Source: Bacillus timonensis (GTDB lineage Bacteria; Bacillota; Bacilli; Bacillales; Bacillaceae_L). From it: 64,000 nt of DNA. This document shows, one piece after another, positions 1 to 9,240 of the stretch. How positions within the stretch are numbered: position 1 is the stretch's first letter; each line of letters begins with the position of its first letter. The notes under the pieces were generated by a model. That model saw nothing but the letters and a program-made list of their open reading frames with translations. It was not told the origin of the DNA and did not search any database. A program made the translations under genes and the position numbers. Location: assembly GCF_004799755.1 (NCBI RefSeq), contig NZ_SLUB01000017.1, forward strand, positions 1 to 64,000. Direction: 5' to 3'.

Positions 1-534
1 AATCAATTACACTTTTACAATGAAGCTGAAAAATACAAAGATCCAAAACAGTTTCAGAATTTGATCGACCAGTGTTATTCGGTAAATTGGTATAGTTACA
101 CGAAACGAACATTTTCAGGTCCATTAGCGGTGATAGAATACCTCGGTCGCTATACACATCGTATCGCCATAACAAATCAAAGGATTCAGTCGGTCACAAA
201 TCATACAGTAACCTTTGGTGTGAAGGATTATAAAAATAATAGCCAGAAAAAGCAGGTAACCTTAAGTTCGGAAGAATTTATTCGCCGGTTTTTAATGCAC
301 GTTCTTCCCGTTGGATTTGTGAAAATGAGGTACTACGGATTACTAGCTAATCGAGTCAAGAAAGGTAAGCTATCTCGTTGTAGAAAACTTTCCAAAAGCC
401 CTTTATATAAATCAATATTCGAAGGATTAAATTTCACAGAGATTCTTTCTATTATTCTTGGTAAAGATGTCACACTTTGCCCAGGTTGTAAAAAAGCCCA
501 TTTAAAATCAGTTCTACCAGGAGATTCTTCGTGA
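1..534 (+). CDS. IS91/IS801-type transposase, C-terminal part (cut by window edge)
   Basis: The reading frame is open from the first base of the window, so this is the 3' part of a longer gene. The product matches the C-terminal half of rolling-circle Y2 transposases of the IS91/IS801 group: the block YLGRYTHRIAI, a VTFGVKDYKN segment, then FIRRFLMHVLPVGFVKMRYYGLLANR. A short cysteine motif (CPGCKKAHL) ends the protein. The catalytic Tyr pair and N-terminal zinc finger would lie upstream, outside the window. IS91 elements lack long terminal inverted repeats, so the right end cannot be fixed from sequence alone. Whether the element is intact cannot be judged here. Confidence 0.8.
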   Translation, partial: NQLHFYNEAEKYKDPKQFQNLIDQCYSVNWYSYTKRTFSGPLAVIEYLGRYTHRIAITNQRIQSVTNHTVTFGVKDYKNNSQKKQVTLSSEEFIRRFLMHVLPVGFVKMRYYGLLANRVKKGKLSRCRKLSKSPLYKSIFEGLNFTEILSIILGKDVTLCPGCKKAHLKSVLPGDSS

Positions 535-853
535 GTGTATCAAACAGAATATTTTCAAAAAAGCCTCTTAGTTGGGGAGGGGGAAGTTATGCCCAAAAGT
601 AATATAGAGAAGACAAATGGACAATGATCGCTGTAAAAATGAACTAAAAAGAGTTCAAACTCCGAAGGAGGCAAAGATTGAATTCCCATAGGCCGGGGAC
701 CGCGACTTCATTCTTCTTGGGCAATCAAAAATTTTGCGTATAAGAACTAGGAATGAATCTAAAAGAAGGCACAACGAGCGTAAATAACCGCTAGTTGTGC
801 CTTCTTTCGCGCAAAACTTCCGATTGTCCCCTTAGAGAACCGTCCCTCTGGTT
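535..853. other. Gene-free stretch downstream of the transposase
   Basis: These 319 bases hold no convincing gene. A 12-codon frame at 589 has a purine-rich leader but no support. The stretch contains a bidirectional hairpin (763-806) and, at 826-856, a copy of the dispersed AACCGTCCCTCTGGTT-type repeat that also reaches the end of the LysR gene. The right terminus of the IS91-like element should lie here, but no boundary is visible. Confidence 0.5.
763..806. terminator. Bidirectional hairpin terminator between transposase and lysR-type gene
   Basis: The arms AAGAAGGCACAACGAGCG and CGCTAGTTGTGCCTTCTT pair over 17 of 18 positions around an 8-nt loop. A-rich and T-rich flanks suit termination of the two convergent genes on either side. 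Confidence 0.6.
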
Positions 854-1738
854 CTACTGATTCCGGATAAAATCGACAAAATGCTGCAAGCCTATTTTGG
901 GGAAGCGATGTGGTTTTTGCACCATCCATAGTGCACGCGTGAGTGAAAAATCGGTCACATTGATTTGACTTAATGTACCAAGTTCAAGTTCCTTTAAAAC
1001 GGTAATCTTTGGGAGAATGCTGATTCCCAGGCCTGCTTCAACGGCACTTTTGACAGATTGAATACTCCCGAGTTCCATTTCACTCTCAATGTCGTCAAGG
1101 ATTCCATATTCACGAAGGTAGTTCTCAACAATCAAACGTGAACCGGATTCTGGCTCCCGCCAAATCATTTTTTCCTCAACCAATTCACTTATTTCTATCG
1201 TTTTGCGCTGCTTCCAACGGTGTTCATTCGAAGTCACTAAAATAAGCTCATCTTCGGCAAACTTTTCAATAGTTAAAATCGGATTTTCCACATGACTTTC
1301 CACAAGCGCGATATCGATTTCGTTGTTTTCTAGCATAGCAATCATATTTGGGGTATTTCCAATCGTAAGACTGAACGTTATATGCGGATATCCTTTTTTT
1401 ATCATTCCTAAAATTTGAGGCAATAGATATTCACCGATTGTTAAGCTTGCGCCTATATGTAAATTCACTTCTTCATTGCCTGTCATTTTTTGAACCGCAT
1501 CAAATGATCTTTTGATATTTTCAATCACTTCTTTCGCATATGGATAAAGGACTTCCCCGGTCTTTGTTAGTTCAAGTCTACCACCGTTTCTCTCAAAAAG
1601 TAGGGTCCCATACTCATTTTCAAGCTGGCTTATTTTTTTAGTCACAGCTGGTTGAGAGATATAACTCATTCGGGCAGCAGTTGTGATACTACCTTCTTCA
1701 ACCACGAGGCAAAAGAGTTTAAGATTCTCAATGTTCAT
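854..1738 (-). CDS. LysR-family transcriptional regulator (CysL-like)
   Basis: This is a 294-residue LysR-type regulator. An N-terminal winged helix-turn-helix (about residues 1-60, with SITTAARMSYISQPAVTKKI as the DNA-reading helices) is followed by a periplasmic-binding-like effector domain (about 90-290). The start is set at 1738 because AAAGGGGTGAT lies just upstream; the frame continues 12 codons further without a better site. It is divergent from the TauE/SafE exporter gene, the classic layout in which a LysR protein controls its neighbour and itself. Its size and fold resemble B. subtilis CysL, a sulfite-reductase regulator, but the effector is unknown; sulfite or an organosulfonate breakdown product is an inference from the exporter next door. 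The gene's end overlaps a dispersed repeat. Confidence 0.85.
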   Translation of the reverse strand: MNIENLKLFCLVVEEGSITTAARMSYISQPAVTKKISQLENEYGTLLFERNGGRLELTKTGEVLYPYAKEVIENIKRSFDAVQKMTGNEEVNLHIGASLTIGEYLLPQILGMIKKGYPHITFSLTIGNTPNMIAMLENNEIDIALVESHVENPILTIEKFAEDELILVTSNEHRWKQRKTIEISELVEEKMIWREPESGSRLIVENYLREYGILDDIESEMELGSIQSVKSAVEAGLGISILPKITVLKELELGTLSQINVTDFSLTRALWMVQKPHRFPKIGLQHFVDFIRNQ

Positions 1739-1911
1739 GGTATCACCCCTTTCAATAGTAGCTTTTAATTTCATTATATAAGAACGGGTACGTATTATTC
1801 TACATCGTCAGCGATATTACGTTTTGTTATGCCCTATTATACATTGTTATTTTACTAAAATTAGAAAGTTTGATAGGTTAGTAGGGAGTCATACATAGGG
1901 GGAACGTAATT
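1739..1911. promoter_or_regulatory. Divergent control region of the LysR and TSUP genes
   Basis: The 173-bp gap is AT-rich and serves both divergent genes. Around 1815-1850 it holds a T-N11-A-like stretch (GATATTACGTTTTGTTAT) of the sort LysR proteins bind. The ribosome binding sites of the two genes sit at either edge. Promoter hexamers are not clear enough to assign. Confidence 0.4.
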
Positions 1912-2736
1912 ATGGATATTGTAACAGGCGTTTTACTTGTGGCCATCGGGATATTTGCCGGCGGCTATGGGGCCATTGTAGGGGCTGGGGGAGGCTTTCT
2001 ATTTGTACCGGCACTTTTGCTTCTCTTTCATGTCGATCCCATTATTGCCGCAGGAACAGGACTAGTCATTGTATTAATTAACTCATTATCAGGTGTATTT
2101 GGATATGCCAAACAAAAACGGATTGATTACCGAACAGGAATCCTATTAGGGATAGGTGCGTTCCCGGGAACATTTATCGGTGTAAAACTTCTGCAATCCT
2201 ACTCTTCTACCTATTTTTATTTTTTCTTTGCGAGTGTACTCGTCTTTTTAGGATTGTTTTTAGTGATAAAAAATACGAATCTGCTTAAAAAGAGGAATGT
2301 AATTAAGGAAGCAAAAACTGAAGCTGCAGCAACTGGGGAGTCAATCAGTAACATCACCTTTAATCCCCAGTCAGCCACAAGATTACAAGCTAAATGGCTG
2401 ATTCCGCTCGGTTTTTTCATGGGAATTCTCTCAAGCTATCTTGGAATTGGCGGGGGCTGGATGCTTGTCCCGATATTGGTGTACATCTTTCGTGTACCAA
2501 CCCATATCGCAACCGCAACCTCCATTTTTTCCCTATGCCTGTATTCATTTGTTGGTGTTATTCTTCAGGTCTGGCACGGGAATATCGACTGGATGATTGT
2601 TGCATTCGGAGGAGCGGGGATCATCGTGGGCTCACAAATAGGCGTCATCCTCTCACAAAAAATCCCAAGCCGAGTCATCATGCAAATGCTATCCTTTTTG
2701 CTGATTGTGATAGGGTTTCGTATGTATTTTCATTGA
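1912..2736 (+). CDS. TauE/SafE (TSUP) family anion exporter, probable sulfite/organosulfonate permease
   Basis: This 274-residue polytopic membrane protein has the TSUP/TauE-SafE layout of two homologous halves. Each half begins with a glycine-rich helix: GGYGAIVGAGGGFLFVPAL near residue 17 and ILSSYLGIGGGWMLVPIL near 172. About eight membrane helices are visible, split by a charged cytoplasmic loop at roughly residues 122-160. Family members move sulfite, sulfoacetate or similar anions out of the cell; substrate here is not fixed by sequence. An ATAGGGGGAACG ribosome site precedes the ATG. Location opposite a CysL-like regulator suggests induction by a sulfur anion. A long dispersed-repeat hairpin directly after the stop codon probably ends transcription. 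Confidence 0.85.
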   Translation: MDIVTGVLLVAIGIFAGGYGAIVGAGGGFLFVPALLLLFHVDPIIAAGTGLVIVLINSLSGVFGYAKQKRIDYRTGILLGIGAFPGTFIGVKLLQSYSSTYFYFFFASVLVFLGLFLVIKNTNLLKKRNVIKEAKTEAAATGESISNITFNPQSATRLQAKWLIPLGFFMGILSSYLGIGGGWMLVPILVYIFRVPTHIATATSIFSLCLYSFVGVILQVWHGNIDWMIVAFGGAGIIVGSQIGVILSQKIPSRVIMQMLSFLLIVIGFRMYFH

Positions 2737-2810
2737 ACCACAGGGACGGTTCTATTGGTCCCTTTGGTTCTTTTTTTGCGTGGGACCACGAGAACCGTCC
2801 CTGTGGAACC
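2736..2810. repeat. Dispersed GGGACGGTTC repeat, long inverted pair
   Basis: Two copies face each other: 2736-2763 (core CCACAGGGACGGTTCT) and 2782-2810 (core AGAACCGTCCCTGTGG). They can fold into a stem of about 28 bp with few mismatches around a T-rich loop. It probably doubles as the terminator of the exporter gene. Related copies lie near 826, 4089, 7710, 9094, 13880 and 37211. Confidence 0.8.
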
Positions 2811-2858
2811 TAAATTTATACATCGATAAATTTTTAGTAAAAATTTAACTGAAATTTG

Positions 2859-2887
2859 TTGACGCATTTTACTCAAACCTCTACAAT
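2859..2887 (+). promoter_or_regulatory. Sigma-A promoter of the gal operon
   Basis: TTGACG (2859-2864), a 17-bp spacer and TACAAT (2882-2887) form a near-consensus promoter 36 bp before galK. Just upstream, AGTAAAAATTTAACT (about 2837-2851) is a degenerate form of the AGTAAAATATTTTACT palindromes found near the LacI-type genes, so regulation by one of those repressors is possible. Confidence 0.75.
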
Positions 2888-2922
2888 AAAGATAGACACA
2901 ATAGTATTGGAGGCAAACTACC

Positions 2923-4086
2923 ATGGATCTCAAGCAACTATCAGATAAATTTACTGCAATTTTTAACGTAAGCGATTACAGAAGCTTCTTTGCGCCAGGA
3001 CGTATTAACCTCATTGGGGAGCATACCGACTACAATGGTGGTCATGTGTTCCCGGCATCCATCACAAAAGGGACCTATGCGCTTGCTAGAAAGCGCGAAG
3101 ACAACAAAATCAGAATGTACTCAATGAACTTTGAAAACCTTGGGGTAATTGAGTTTGACATCAATAATCTTGACTACAACAAAGCTCATGATTGGGCGAA
3201 TTATCCGAAAGGCATGCTTCGTTACCTCAAAGAAAAAGGCTATGACATCCCAACTGGTGTGGACGTGCTTTTTTACGGGAATATTCCAAACGGCGCGGGT
3301 CTTTCTTCATCAGCATCCATCGAACTCGTATCAGGTGTAATGTATGAAAAACTATTCGATCTTGAAATCGGCCGCGTGGAGCTTGTAAAAATTGGCCAAC
3401 TTGTGGAAAATAAGTTCATTGGTGTCAACAGTGGCATAATGGACCAATTTGCCATCGGAATGGGTAAAAAGAATGCAGGAATTTTACTAGATTGTGATAC
3501 ATTAAAGTATGAATACGCACCACTGGAACTTGACGAGCATCTCATTTTAATCATGAACACAAACAAGCGTCGTGAGCTTGCGGATTCCAAATACAATGAG
3601 CGTCGCAGTGAGTGTGAGCAGGCACTTGCCCAGCTTCAAAAAGCACTTGATGTTCAAGCGCTTGGTAATATTTCGAGCGAACAATTCGAACAGCACAAGC
3701 ATCTAATTGAAAATGAAACACTAAAAAAGCGTGCGAAACATGCGGTATATGAAAATGAAAGAACATTAGATGCACTAAAAGCGCTCAAAGCGGGTGACTT
3801 AACAGAATTCGGCCGCTTACTCAACGCATCACATACATCATTACGTGATGATTATGAAGTAACGGGCAAAGAGCTTGATACTCTCGCAGAAACAGCATGG
3901 GCGCAAGATGGTGTGCTTGGTGCGCGCATGACTGGTGCCGGCTTCGGTGGTTGTGCGATTGCCCTTGTCGAAAAAGAAAAAGTGCAACAAATCATCGAAA
4001 ACATCGAAAAAATCTACGAAGAAACCATCGGCTACCCAGCTTCTTTCTATAAAGTAAGCATCGGCGATGGCGCAAAAGAATTATAA
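2923..4086 (+). CDS. galK: Galactokinase
   Basis: GalK phosphorylates galactose at C1 with ATP, the first committed Leloir step, in the cytoplasm. The 387-residue product has the galactokinase signature at residues 26-40 (GRINLIGEHTDYNGG), the GHMP ATP-binding loop at about 122-132 (PNGAGLSSSAS), and the C-terminal GHMP motif TGAGFGGCAIAL. Length is normal for the family. GGAGG lies 9 nt before the ATG, and a strong promoter sits directly upstream. It is the first gene of a galK-galE-galT-galM cluster; only a dispersed-repeat hairpin separates it from galE. Confidence 0.96.
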   Translation: MDLKQLSDKFTAIFNVSDYRSFFAPGRINLIGEHTDYNGGHVFPASITKGTYALARKREDNKIRMYSMNFENLGVIEFDINNLDYNKAHDWANYPKGMLRYLKEKGYDIPTGVDVLFYGNIPNGAGLSSSASIELVSGVMYEKLFDLEIGRVELVKIGQLVENKFIGVNSGIMDQFAIGMGKKNAGILLDCDTLKYEYAPLELDEHLILIMNTNKRRELADSKYNERRSECEQALAQLQKALDVQALGNISSEQFEQHKHLIENETLKKRAKHAVYENERTLDALKALKAGDLTEFGRLLNASHTSLRDDYEVTGKELDTLAETAWAQDGVLGARMTGAGFGGCAIALVEKEKVQQIIENIEKIYEETIGYPASFYKVSIGDGAKEL

Positions 4087-4088
4087 GA

Positions 4089-4158
4089 GGGACACAGGGA
4101 CAGGTTCACTGTCCCACTTGACTATCTAATTGGGACGAGGGACCTGTCCCCTTGTCCC
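4089..4158. repeat. Dispersed GGGACAGGTTC repeat, inverted pair between galK and galE
   Basis: GGGACACAGGGACAGGTTC at 4089 faces GGGACCTGTCCCCTTGTCCC ending at 4158. The two arms are imperfect inverted copies with a 15-20-nt loop and could form a stable RNA stem within the gal transcript, possibly tuning galK relative to the downstream genes. Confidence 0.75.
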
Positions 4159-4178
4159 AACAAAGGAGCGATTCTAGT

Positions 4179-5168
4179 ATGAGTATTTTAGTTTTAGGTG
4201 GAGCAGGTTATATCGGTTCACATGCCGTTTATCAGTTAATTGACGCAAACGAAGAGGTTGTGGTTGTTGATAATCTTCAAACGGGCCACAAGGGGGCGGT
4301 TCATCCGAAGGCGAAGTTTTACCAAGGGGATATTCGTGACCGTGCCTTTTTACAATCTGTCTTTGAAAATGAAAACATTGACGCGGTGATTCATTTTGCG
4401 GCAAATTCACTTGTTGGTGAATCAATGGTCGACCCATTAAAATACTACGACAACAATGTGTACGGAACACAGATTGTACTTGAAACCATGAAGAACAACA
4501 ACGTGAAATACATTGTATTCTCATCAACAGCAGCAACTTACGGTGAGCCGAAGCAGGTGCCAATCACGGAGGACATGCCGACGGTTCCAACAAACACTTA
4601 CGGCGAAACAAAGCTTGCGATGGAAAAAATGATGAAGTGGTCTGAGATGGCGCATGACATTAAGTTTGTGTCTCTTCGCTATTTCAATGTGGCAGGTGCG
4701 CGTGCAACTGGTGAAATCGGTGAAGATCATGATCCAGAAACACATCTCATCCCAGTCATTTTACAAGCGGCTCTTGGAACTCGTGAGTTTATCACGATTT
4801 TTGGTGAGGACTACGATACTCCAGACGGCACATGCATCCGCGACTACATCCATGTGGAGGACTTAATTAACGCACATATTTTAGCATTGAAATACCTCCA
4901 AAATGGTGGGGAGAGCAACTATTTTAACCTTGGAAGCAATAGTGGTTTCTCTGTTAAAGAAATGGTTGAAGCCGCCAAAGAGGTTACTAAACGTGATATT
5001 CCTGTAAAGCTAGGTGACCGACGTGCGGGTGACCCAAGCATTCTTATCGCTTCCTCTGGAAAAGCAAAGGAAGTATTGGGCTGGGAGCCAAAACGTACTT
5101 CAATCAACGAAATCATTAAGGATGCGTGGAACTGGCATGTAAACCACCCAAATGGGTATGAAAGCTGA
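4179..5168 (+). CDS. galE: UDP-glucose 4-epimerase
   Basis: GalE interconverts UDP-galactose and UDP-glucose with bound NAD. The 329-residue short-chain dehydrogenase-fold protein carries the NAD motif GGAGYIG at residues 7-13, SSTAATYG with the catalytic Ser region, and the Tyr141/Lys145 pair (YGETK). The start is placed at 4179, after AAAGGAGCG; an upstream in-frame start at 4152 falls inside the repeat and would add residues before the Rossmann strand. The gene follows galK and is 10 nt before galT, so all three are likely co-transcribed. Confidence 0.95.
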   Translation: MSILVLGGAGYIGSHAVYQLIDANEEVVVVDNLQTGHKGAVHPKAKFYQGDIRDRAFLQSVFENENIDAVIHFAANSLVGESMVDPLKYYDNNVYGTQIVLETMKNNNVKYIVFSSTAATYGEPKQVPITEDMPTVPTNTYGETKLAMEKMMKWSEMAHDIKFVSLRYFNVAGARATGEIGEDHDPETHLIPVILQAALGTREFITIFGEDYDTPDGTCIRDYIHVEDLINAHILALKYLQNGGESNYFNLGSNSGFSVKEMVEAAKEVTKRDIPVKLGDRRAGDPSILIASSGKAKEVLGWEPKRTSINEIIKDAWNWHVNHPNGYES

Positions 5169-5178
5169 GGGGATCAAC

Positions 5179-6666
5179 ATGAATATTTACAGAAGCGTAC
5201 AACAGCTAACAGAGCAAGCGATCAAAGTCGGTCTTATTGAAAAAGAAGATAAAATTTATGTTCGCAACCAGGTGCTTTCTTTGCTGGGTCTCGAGGACTT
5301 CGTGCCGACCGAACATGTATCACCTAAAAAAGACATTCCAACTTTGGTCGAGGATGTAGTAGAGTATGCGTGTGGAAATGGAGTCATTGAGGATTATTTT
5401 GATGCAAAAGAAATTCTCGCGAGTAAAATTATGAACACGATGATTCCACTTCCGTCCGCGGTGACGCGTCATTTTTATGACCTTCATGAAAAAGACCCGG
5501 CAAAAGCGACGAACTATTTTTATGAGTTAAGTAAAAATAGCAATTACATTCAAATGAAGCGAATCGAAAAAAACATTGAATATAAGGTTGCAACGGAGTA
5601 TGGCGAGTTAGATATCACGATTAATCTTTCAAAGCCGGAAAAGGATCCAAAGCAAATTGCGCTTGAAAAAGAGACGAAAACGACTGGTGAGAAGTATCCA
5701 AAGTGCTTACTGTGTGTGGAAAATGAAGGCTATGCGGGTCGCATCGGGCATCCGGCTCGCTCCAACCACCGCATCATTCCAGTTCCGCTTGGAGGGGAAA
5801 ATTGGTATCTCCAGTACTCACCATATGTGTACTATAACGAGCATTGCATCGTGCTTTGCGAGGATCATCGGGATATGGTAATTAGCAAGGATACGTTCGC
5901 AAGATTACTTGGTTTTGTTGAAAAATTTCCGCACTACTTCCTTGGTTCGAATGCGGACATCCCAATTGTTGGGGGCTCCATTTTAACCCATGATCACTAC
6001 CAAGGTGGAAATTACGAATTCGCGATGGCAAAAGCCGAAGATGCGATGACATTTACGTGGGATCGTTATGAAAAAGTCGAATTTTCAACGGTAAAATGGC
6101 CGATGTCAGTTCTTCGTCTAAGAAGCAGTGACATGGAATCATTAGTTGAAGCAGGTGACCATATTTTACAAGCGTGGCGTCAGTATAGCGACCCTGATGT
6201 TGACATCATCGCGTTCACCGGGGATACCCCACACAACACGATCACACCAATTGCTCGGAAACGAAATGGGAAGTACGAACTTGACCTTGTGCTTCGCAAC
6301 AACCGTACAAACGACGAGCATCCACTAGGCATTTTCCATCCGCATGCTGATGTGCACCATATTAAAAAGGAAAACATCGGTCTCATCGAGGTAATGGGAT
6401 TAGCGGTACTTCCGGCTCGACTCAAAACCGAGCTACAAGAGGTCGAAAACTACCTAATAGGTGAAACAAATTCGGTCAACCCAATTCACCAGGAATGGGC
6501 GGACGAACTAAAGGTGTACAACCCAACAAAAGAAAACGTTCACGAGCTTGTGAAGCGTGAAGTCGGTAAAAAATTCATGCGCGTCCTTGAAGATGCTGGT
6601 GTGTATAAGCGCGATGAAGCGGGTCAAGCGGCGTTTAAGAGATTTATAGACCATTTTACGAGTTAG
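5179..6666 (+). CDS. galT: Galactose-1-phosphate uridylyltransferase, Firmicutes class (GalT family 2)
   Basis: GalT swaps UMP between UDP-glucose and galactose-1-phosphate. The 495-residue product is the long Firmicutes-type enzyme, not the 350-residue Escherichia coli type. Recognisable blocks are HPARSNHRIIPVPLGGENW and GGSILTHDHYQGG; His271-Asp-His273 supplies the uridylylated histidine motif. The chosen ATG follows GAGGGGATC with normal spacing; an earlier in-frame ATG overlaps the end of galE and lacks a ribosome site. The gene lies 12 nt before galM. Confidence 0.95.
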   Translation: MNIYRSVQQLTEQAIKVGLIEKEDKIYVRNQVLSLLGLEDFVPTEHVSPKKDIPTLVEDVVEYACGNGVIEDYFDAKEILASKIMNTMIPLPSAVTRHFYDLHEKDPAKATNYFYELSKNSNYIQMKRIEKNIEYKVATEYGELDITINLSKPEKDPKQIALEKETKTTGEKYPKCLLCVENEGYAGRIGHPARSNHRIIPVPLGGENWYLQYSPYVYYNEHCIVLCEDHRDMVISKDTFARLLGFVEKFPHYFLGSNADIPIVGGSILTHDHYQGGNYEFAMAKAEDAMTFTWDRYEKVEFSTVKWPMSVLRLRSSDMESLVEAGDHILQAWRQYSDPDVDIIAFTGDTPHNTITPIARKRNGKYELDLVLRNNRTNDEHPLGIFHPHADVHHIKKENIGLIEVMGLAVLPARLKTELQEVENYLIGETNSVNPIHQEWADELKVYNPTKENVHELVKREVGKKFMRVLEDAGVYKRDEAGQAAFKRFIDHFTS

Positions 6667-6678
6667 GAGATTATGAAA

Positions 6679-7710
6679 ATGGAAGTTAACACACATTTGT
6701 ACGGAACGTTTGAGAATCAAGAGGTCCAAGCTTTTACATTGAAAAATGACCACGGGCTAAGCGTGACCTGTATTGATTACGGCTGCATTATCACGGAAAT
6801 TATAGCACCTGACCGAAATGGTAATTTAGAAAATGTCGTACTTGGTTTTGATGATCTTAACGGGTATCTTACTGATACAAGTTATCAAGGTGCCATTGTT
6901 GGTCGTACCGCAGGTCGTACTAGAGGCGGAAAATTTGATTTAAACGGAACCACTTATTCCCTTGATCAAAATGAAAATAACAATCATATCCATGGTGGAG
7001 TAAAAGGGTTCAGCAAGGTTGTGTGGGATTCACGGATTATTAATGAAGAAAATAGAGTCGGAGCTGAATTTACGTATGTGAGCGAGGACGGTGAAGGGGG
7101 CTACCCTGGAACTGTCGAAATGACTGTAACATACACACTCAACAACGATAATGAATTTGTGATTACGGGGAACGGAACACCTGACACGGACACCATTTTA
7201 AACATCACAAATCATGCGTATTTTAATCTATCAGGAGACGTGAAAAATGACGTTCTTGATCATGAGCTTACGATAAAAAGTAGTAAGTTTCTTGAACTGG
7301 ACGAAGATTTCCTTCCAACAGGTAAACTGCTGGATGTCGCTGGAACAGTATTTGATTTTCAAAATGGTCGTAAAATCGCAGACGGCCCCAATTCAAAGGA
7401 TGAGCAAATTGCACTCGTCGGTCAAGGCTACGACCACCCATTTTTACTAGATGAAAAAGTAGTTCAACTTTACGATGAAGCATCAGGTCGCCAATTAGTA
7501 GTAGAAACAAACCAACCGGCAGTCGTCGTTTACACAAGCAACACGCTAAAAGGCTTCAACATGCGTGGTGGCGAAGCCCGACCATACTTAGGCGTTTGCC
7601 TAGAAACACAAGGACTACCAGACGCAATCCATCACCCAAACTTCCCATCCGTTGTAATTAATAAAGGTGAAGAATATCGATGGGAAACGAAGTATACGTT
7701 TTTAACTTAG
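6679..7710 (+). CDS. galM: Aldose 1-epimerase (mutarotase)
   Basis: GalM converts beta-D-galactose to the alpha anomer used by GalK. The approximately 343-residue protein shows the family blocks NNHIHGG, NITNHAYFNLSG (catalytic histidines) and LETQGLPDAIHHPNFPS (catalytic glutamate). AGGAG at 6665-6669 is only 3 nt from the first ATG (6673) but 9 nt from the second (6679), so the second is preferred. It is the last gene of the gal cluster; a single dispersed repeat overlaps and follows its stop codon. Confidence 0.92.
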   Translation: MEVNTHLYGTFENQEVQAFTLKNDHGLSVTCIDYGCIITEIIAPDRNGNLENVVLGFDDLNGYLTDTSYQGAIVGRTAGRTRGGKFDLNGTTYSLDQNENNNHIHGGVKGFSKVVWDSRIINEENRVGAEFTYVSEDGEGGYPGTVEMTVTYTLNNDNEFVITGNGTPDTDTILNITNHAYFNLSGDVKNDVLDHELTIKSSKFLELDEDFLPTGKLLDVAGTVFDFQNGRKIADGPNSKDEQIALVGQGYDHPFLLDEKVVQLYDEASGRQLVVETNQPAVVVYTSNTLKGFNMRGGEARPYLGVCLETQGLPDAIHHPNFPSVVINKGEEYRWETKYTFLT

Positions 7711-7738
7711 GGACCACAGGGACGGTTCTCTTGGTCCC
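7710..7738. repeat. Dispersed GGGACGGTTC repeat, single copy
   Basis: The stretch GGGACCACAGGGACGGTTCT followed by CTTGGTCCC is one arm of the dispersed repeat. Its ends GGGACC/GGTCCC pair with each other. It directly follows galM. Confidence 0.7.
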
Positions 7739-7781
7739 TAAATCCAAAATGAGTTTGTTAGAGGCAAGATAACGTGGGGTA

Positions 7782-7950
7782 GACGCAAATGTGGCGGGGA
7801 GACGCAAAAAAATGTATTTCCGACGCAAATATTCCGTGTGTGACGCAAATCCGTCGGGGAAGATGCAAATAAAGAGTTTACGACGCAAATCCACTGGAAT
7901 TGACGCAAATGTTGTGTTTTTGACACAAATATCATGCCAACGACGCATAT
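7782..7950. repeat. Phased array: nine GACGCAAAT motifs at 20-bp period
   Basis: GACGCAAAT or a one-base variant begins at 7782, 7801, 7822, 7842, 7862, 7882, 7902, 7922 and 7942, separated by unrelated spacers of about 11 nt. The 20-bp step is close to two helical turns, so all motifs face the same side of the DNA. No frame here looks coding. The array fills most of the 334-bp gap between galM and the first LacI-type gene. Confidence 0.85.
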
Positions 7951-8041
7951 CCGGTGAAACCAACCCTAATCTGTCACGGAATATCCATTATTCCCACCAC
8001 ACAGCAATGTGCAATTCAACAATACCCCAGAAAGAAGGTGA

Positions 8042-9031
<990 letters not shown>

Positions 9032-9059
9032 GCTGTCGAGAAAGTCTCGGCAGCTTTTT
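9032..9059 (+). terminator. Rho-independent terminator after LacI paralogue 1
   Basis: GCTGTCGAGA and TCTCGGCAGC pair with one G-T wobble around a 3-nt loop and are followed by TTTTT. Confidence 0.85.
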
Positions 9060-9093
9060 GACGTTCGCTGAAAACATTCCTCACTCTATCGCC

Positions 9094-9124
9094 GGGACCA
9101 AGAGAACCGTCCCTCTGGCTCCCT
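9094..9124. repeat. Dispersed GGGACGGTTC repeat, reverse copy
   Basis: GGGACCAAGAGAACCGTCCC, then TCTGGCTCCC, is the reverse-orientation single copy of the dispersed family, lying between a terminator and the first GanR-type operator. Confidence 0.7.
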
Positions 9125-9196
9125 AGTAAAATATTTTACTAAGCCCCCTTTATCTTCTTAGGAAAATATAGTAAAATGTAAGTAAAATATTTTACC
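9125..9196. promoter_or_regulatory. Two palindromic operators before LacI paralogue 2
   Basis: AGTAAAATATTTTACT (9125-9140) is a perfect 16-bp palindrome; AGTAAAATATTTTACC (9181-9196) differs at one end base. A half site (AGTAAAATG) lies between them at about 9170. Spacing of 56 bp would allow repression by looping. The same palindrome occurs before ganS, so the adjacent LacI-type protein probably represses itself and the gan operon. Confidence 0.8.
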
Positions 9197-9240
9197 TTGT
9201 AAAGCTCAACAAATAATAAATCTATATAGAGGTGTATCCA

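Noticed and set aside
589-627. 12-codon frame after GGGGAGGGGGAAG downstream of the transposase
   Set aside because: Too short and no conserved feature; the purine-rich tract may belong to the element end.
2394-2813. Frame of 139 codons overlapping the exporter gene
   Set aside because: Shadow frame on the same strand as a well-supported membrane protein gene, Cys/Arg-rich and without a ribosome site.
4152-4178. Upstream in-frame start for galE
   Set aside because: It lies inside the dispersed repeat, has no ribosome site and would add residues before the conserved Rossmann strand.
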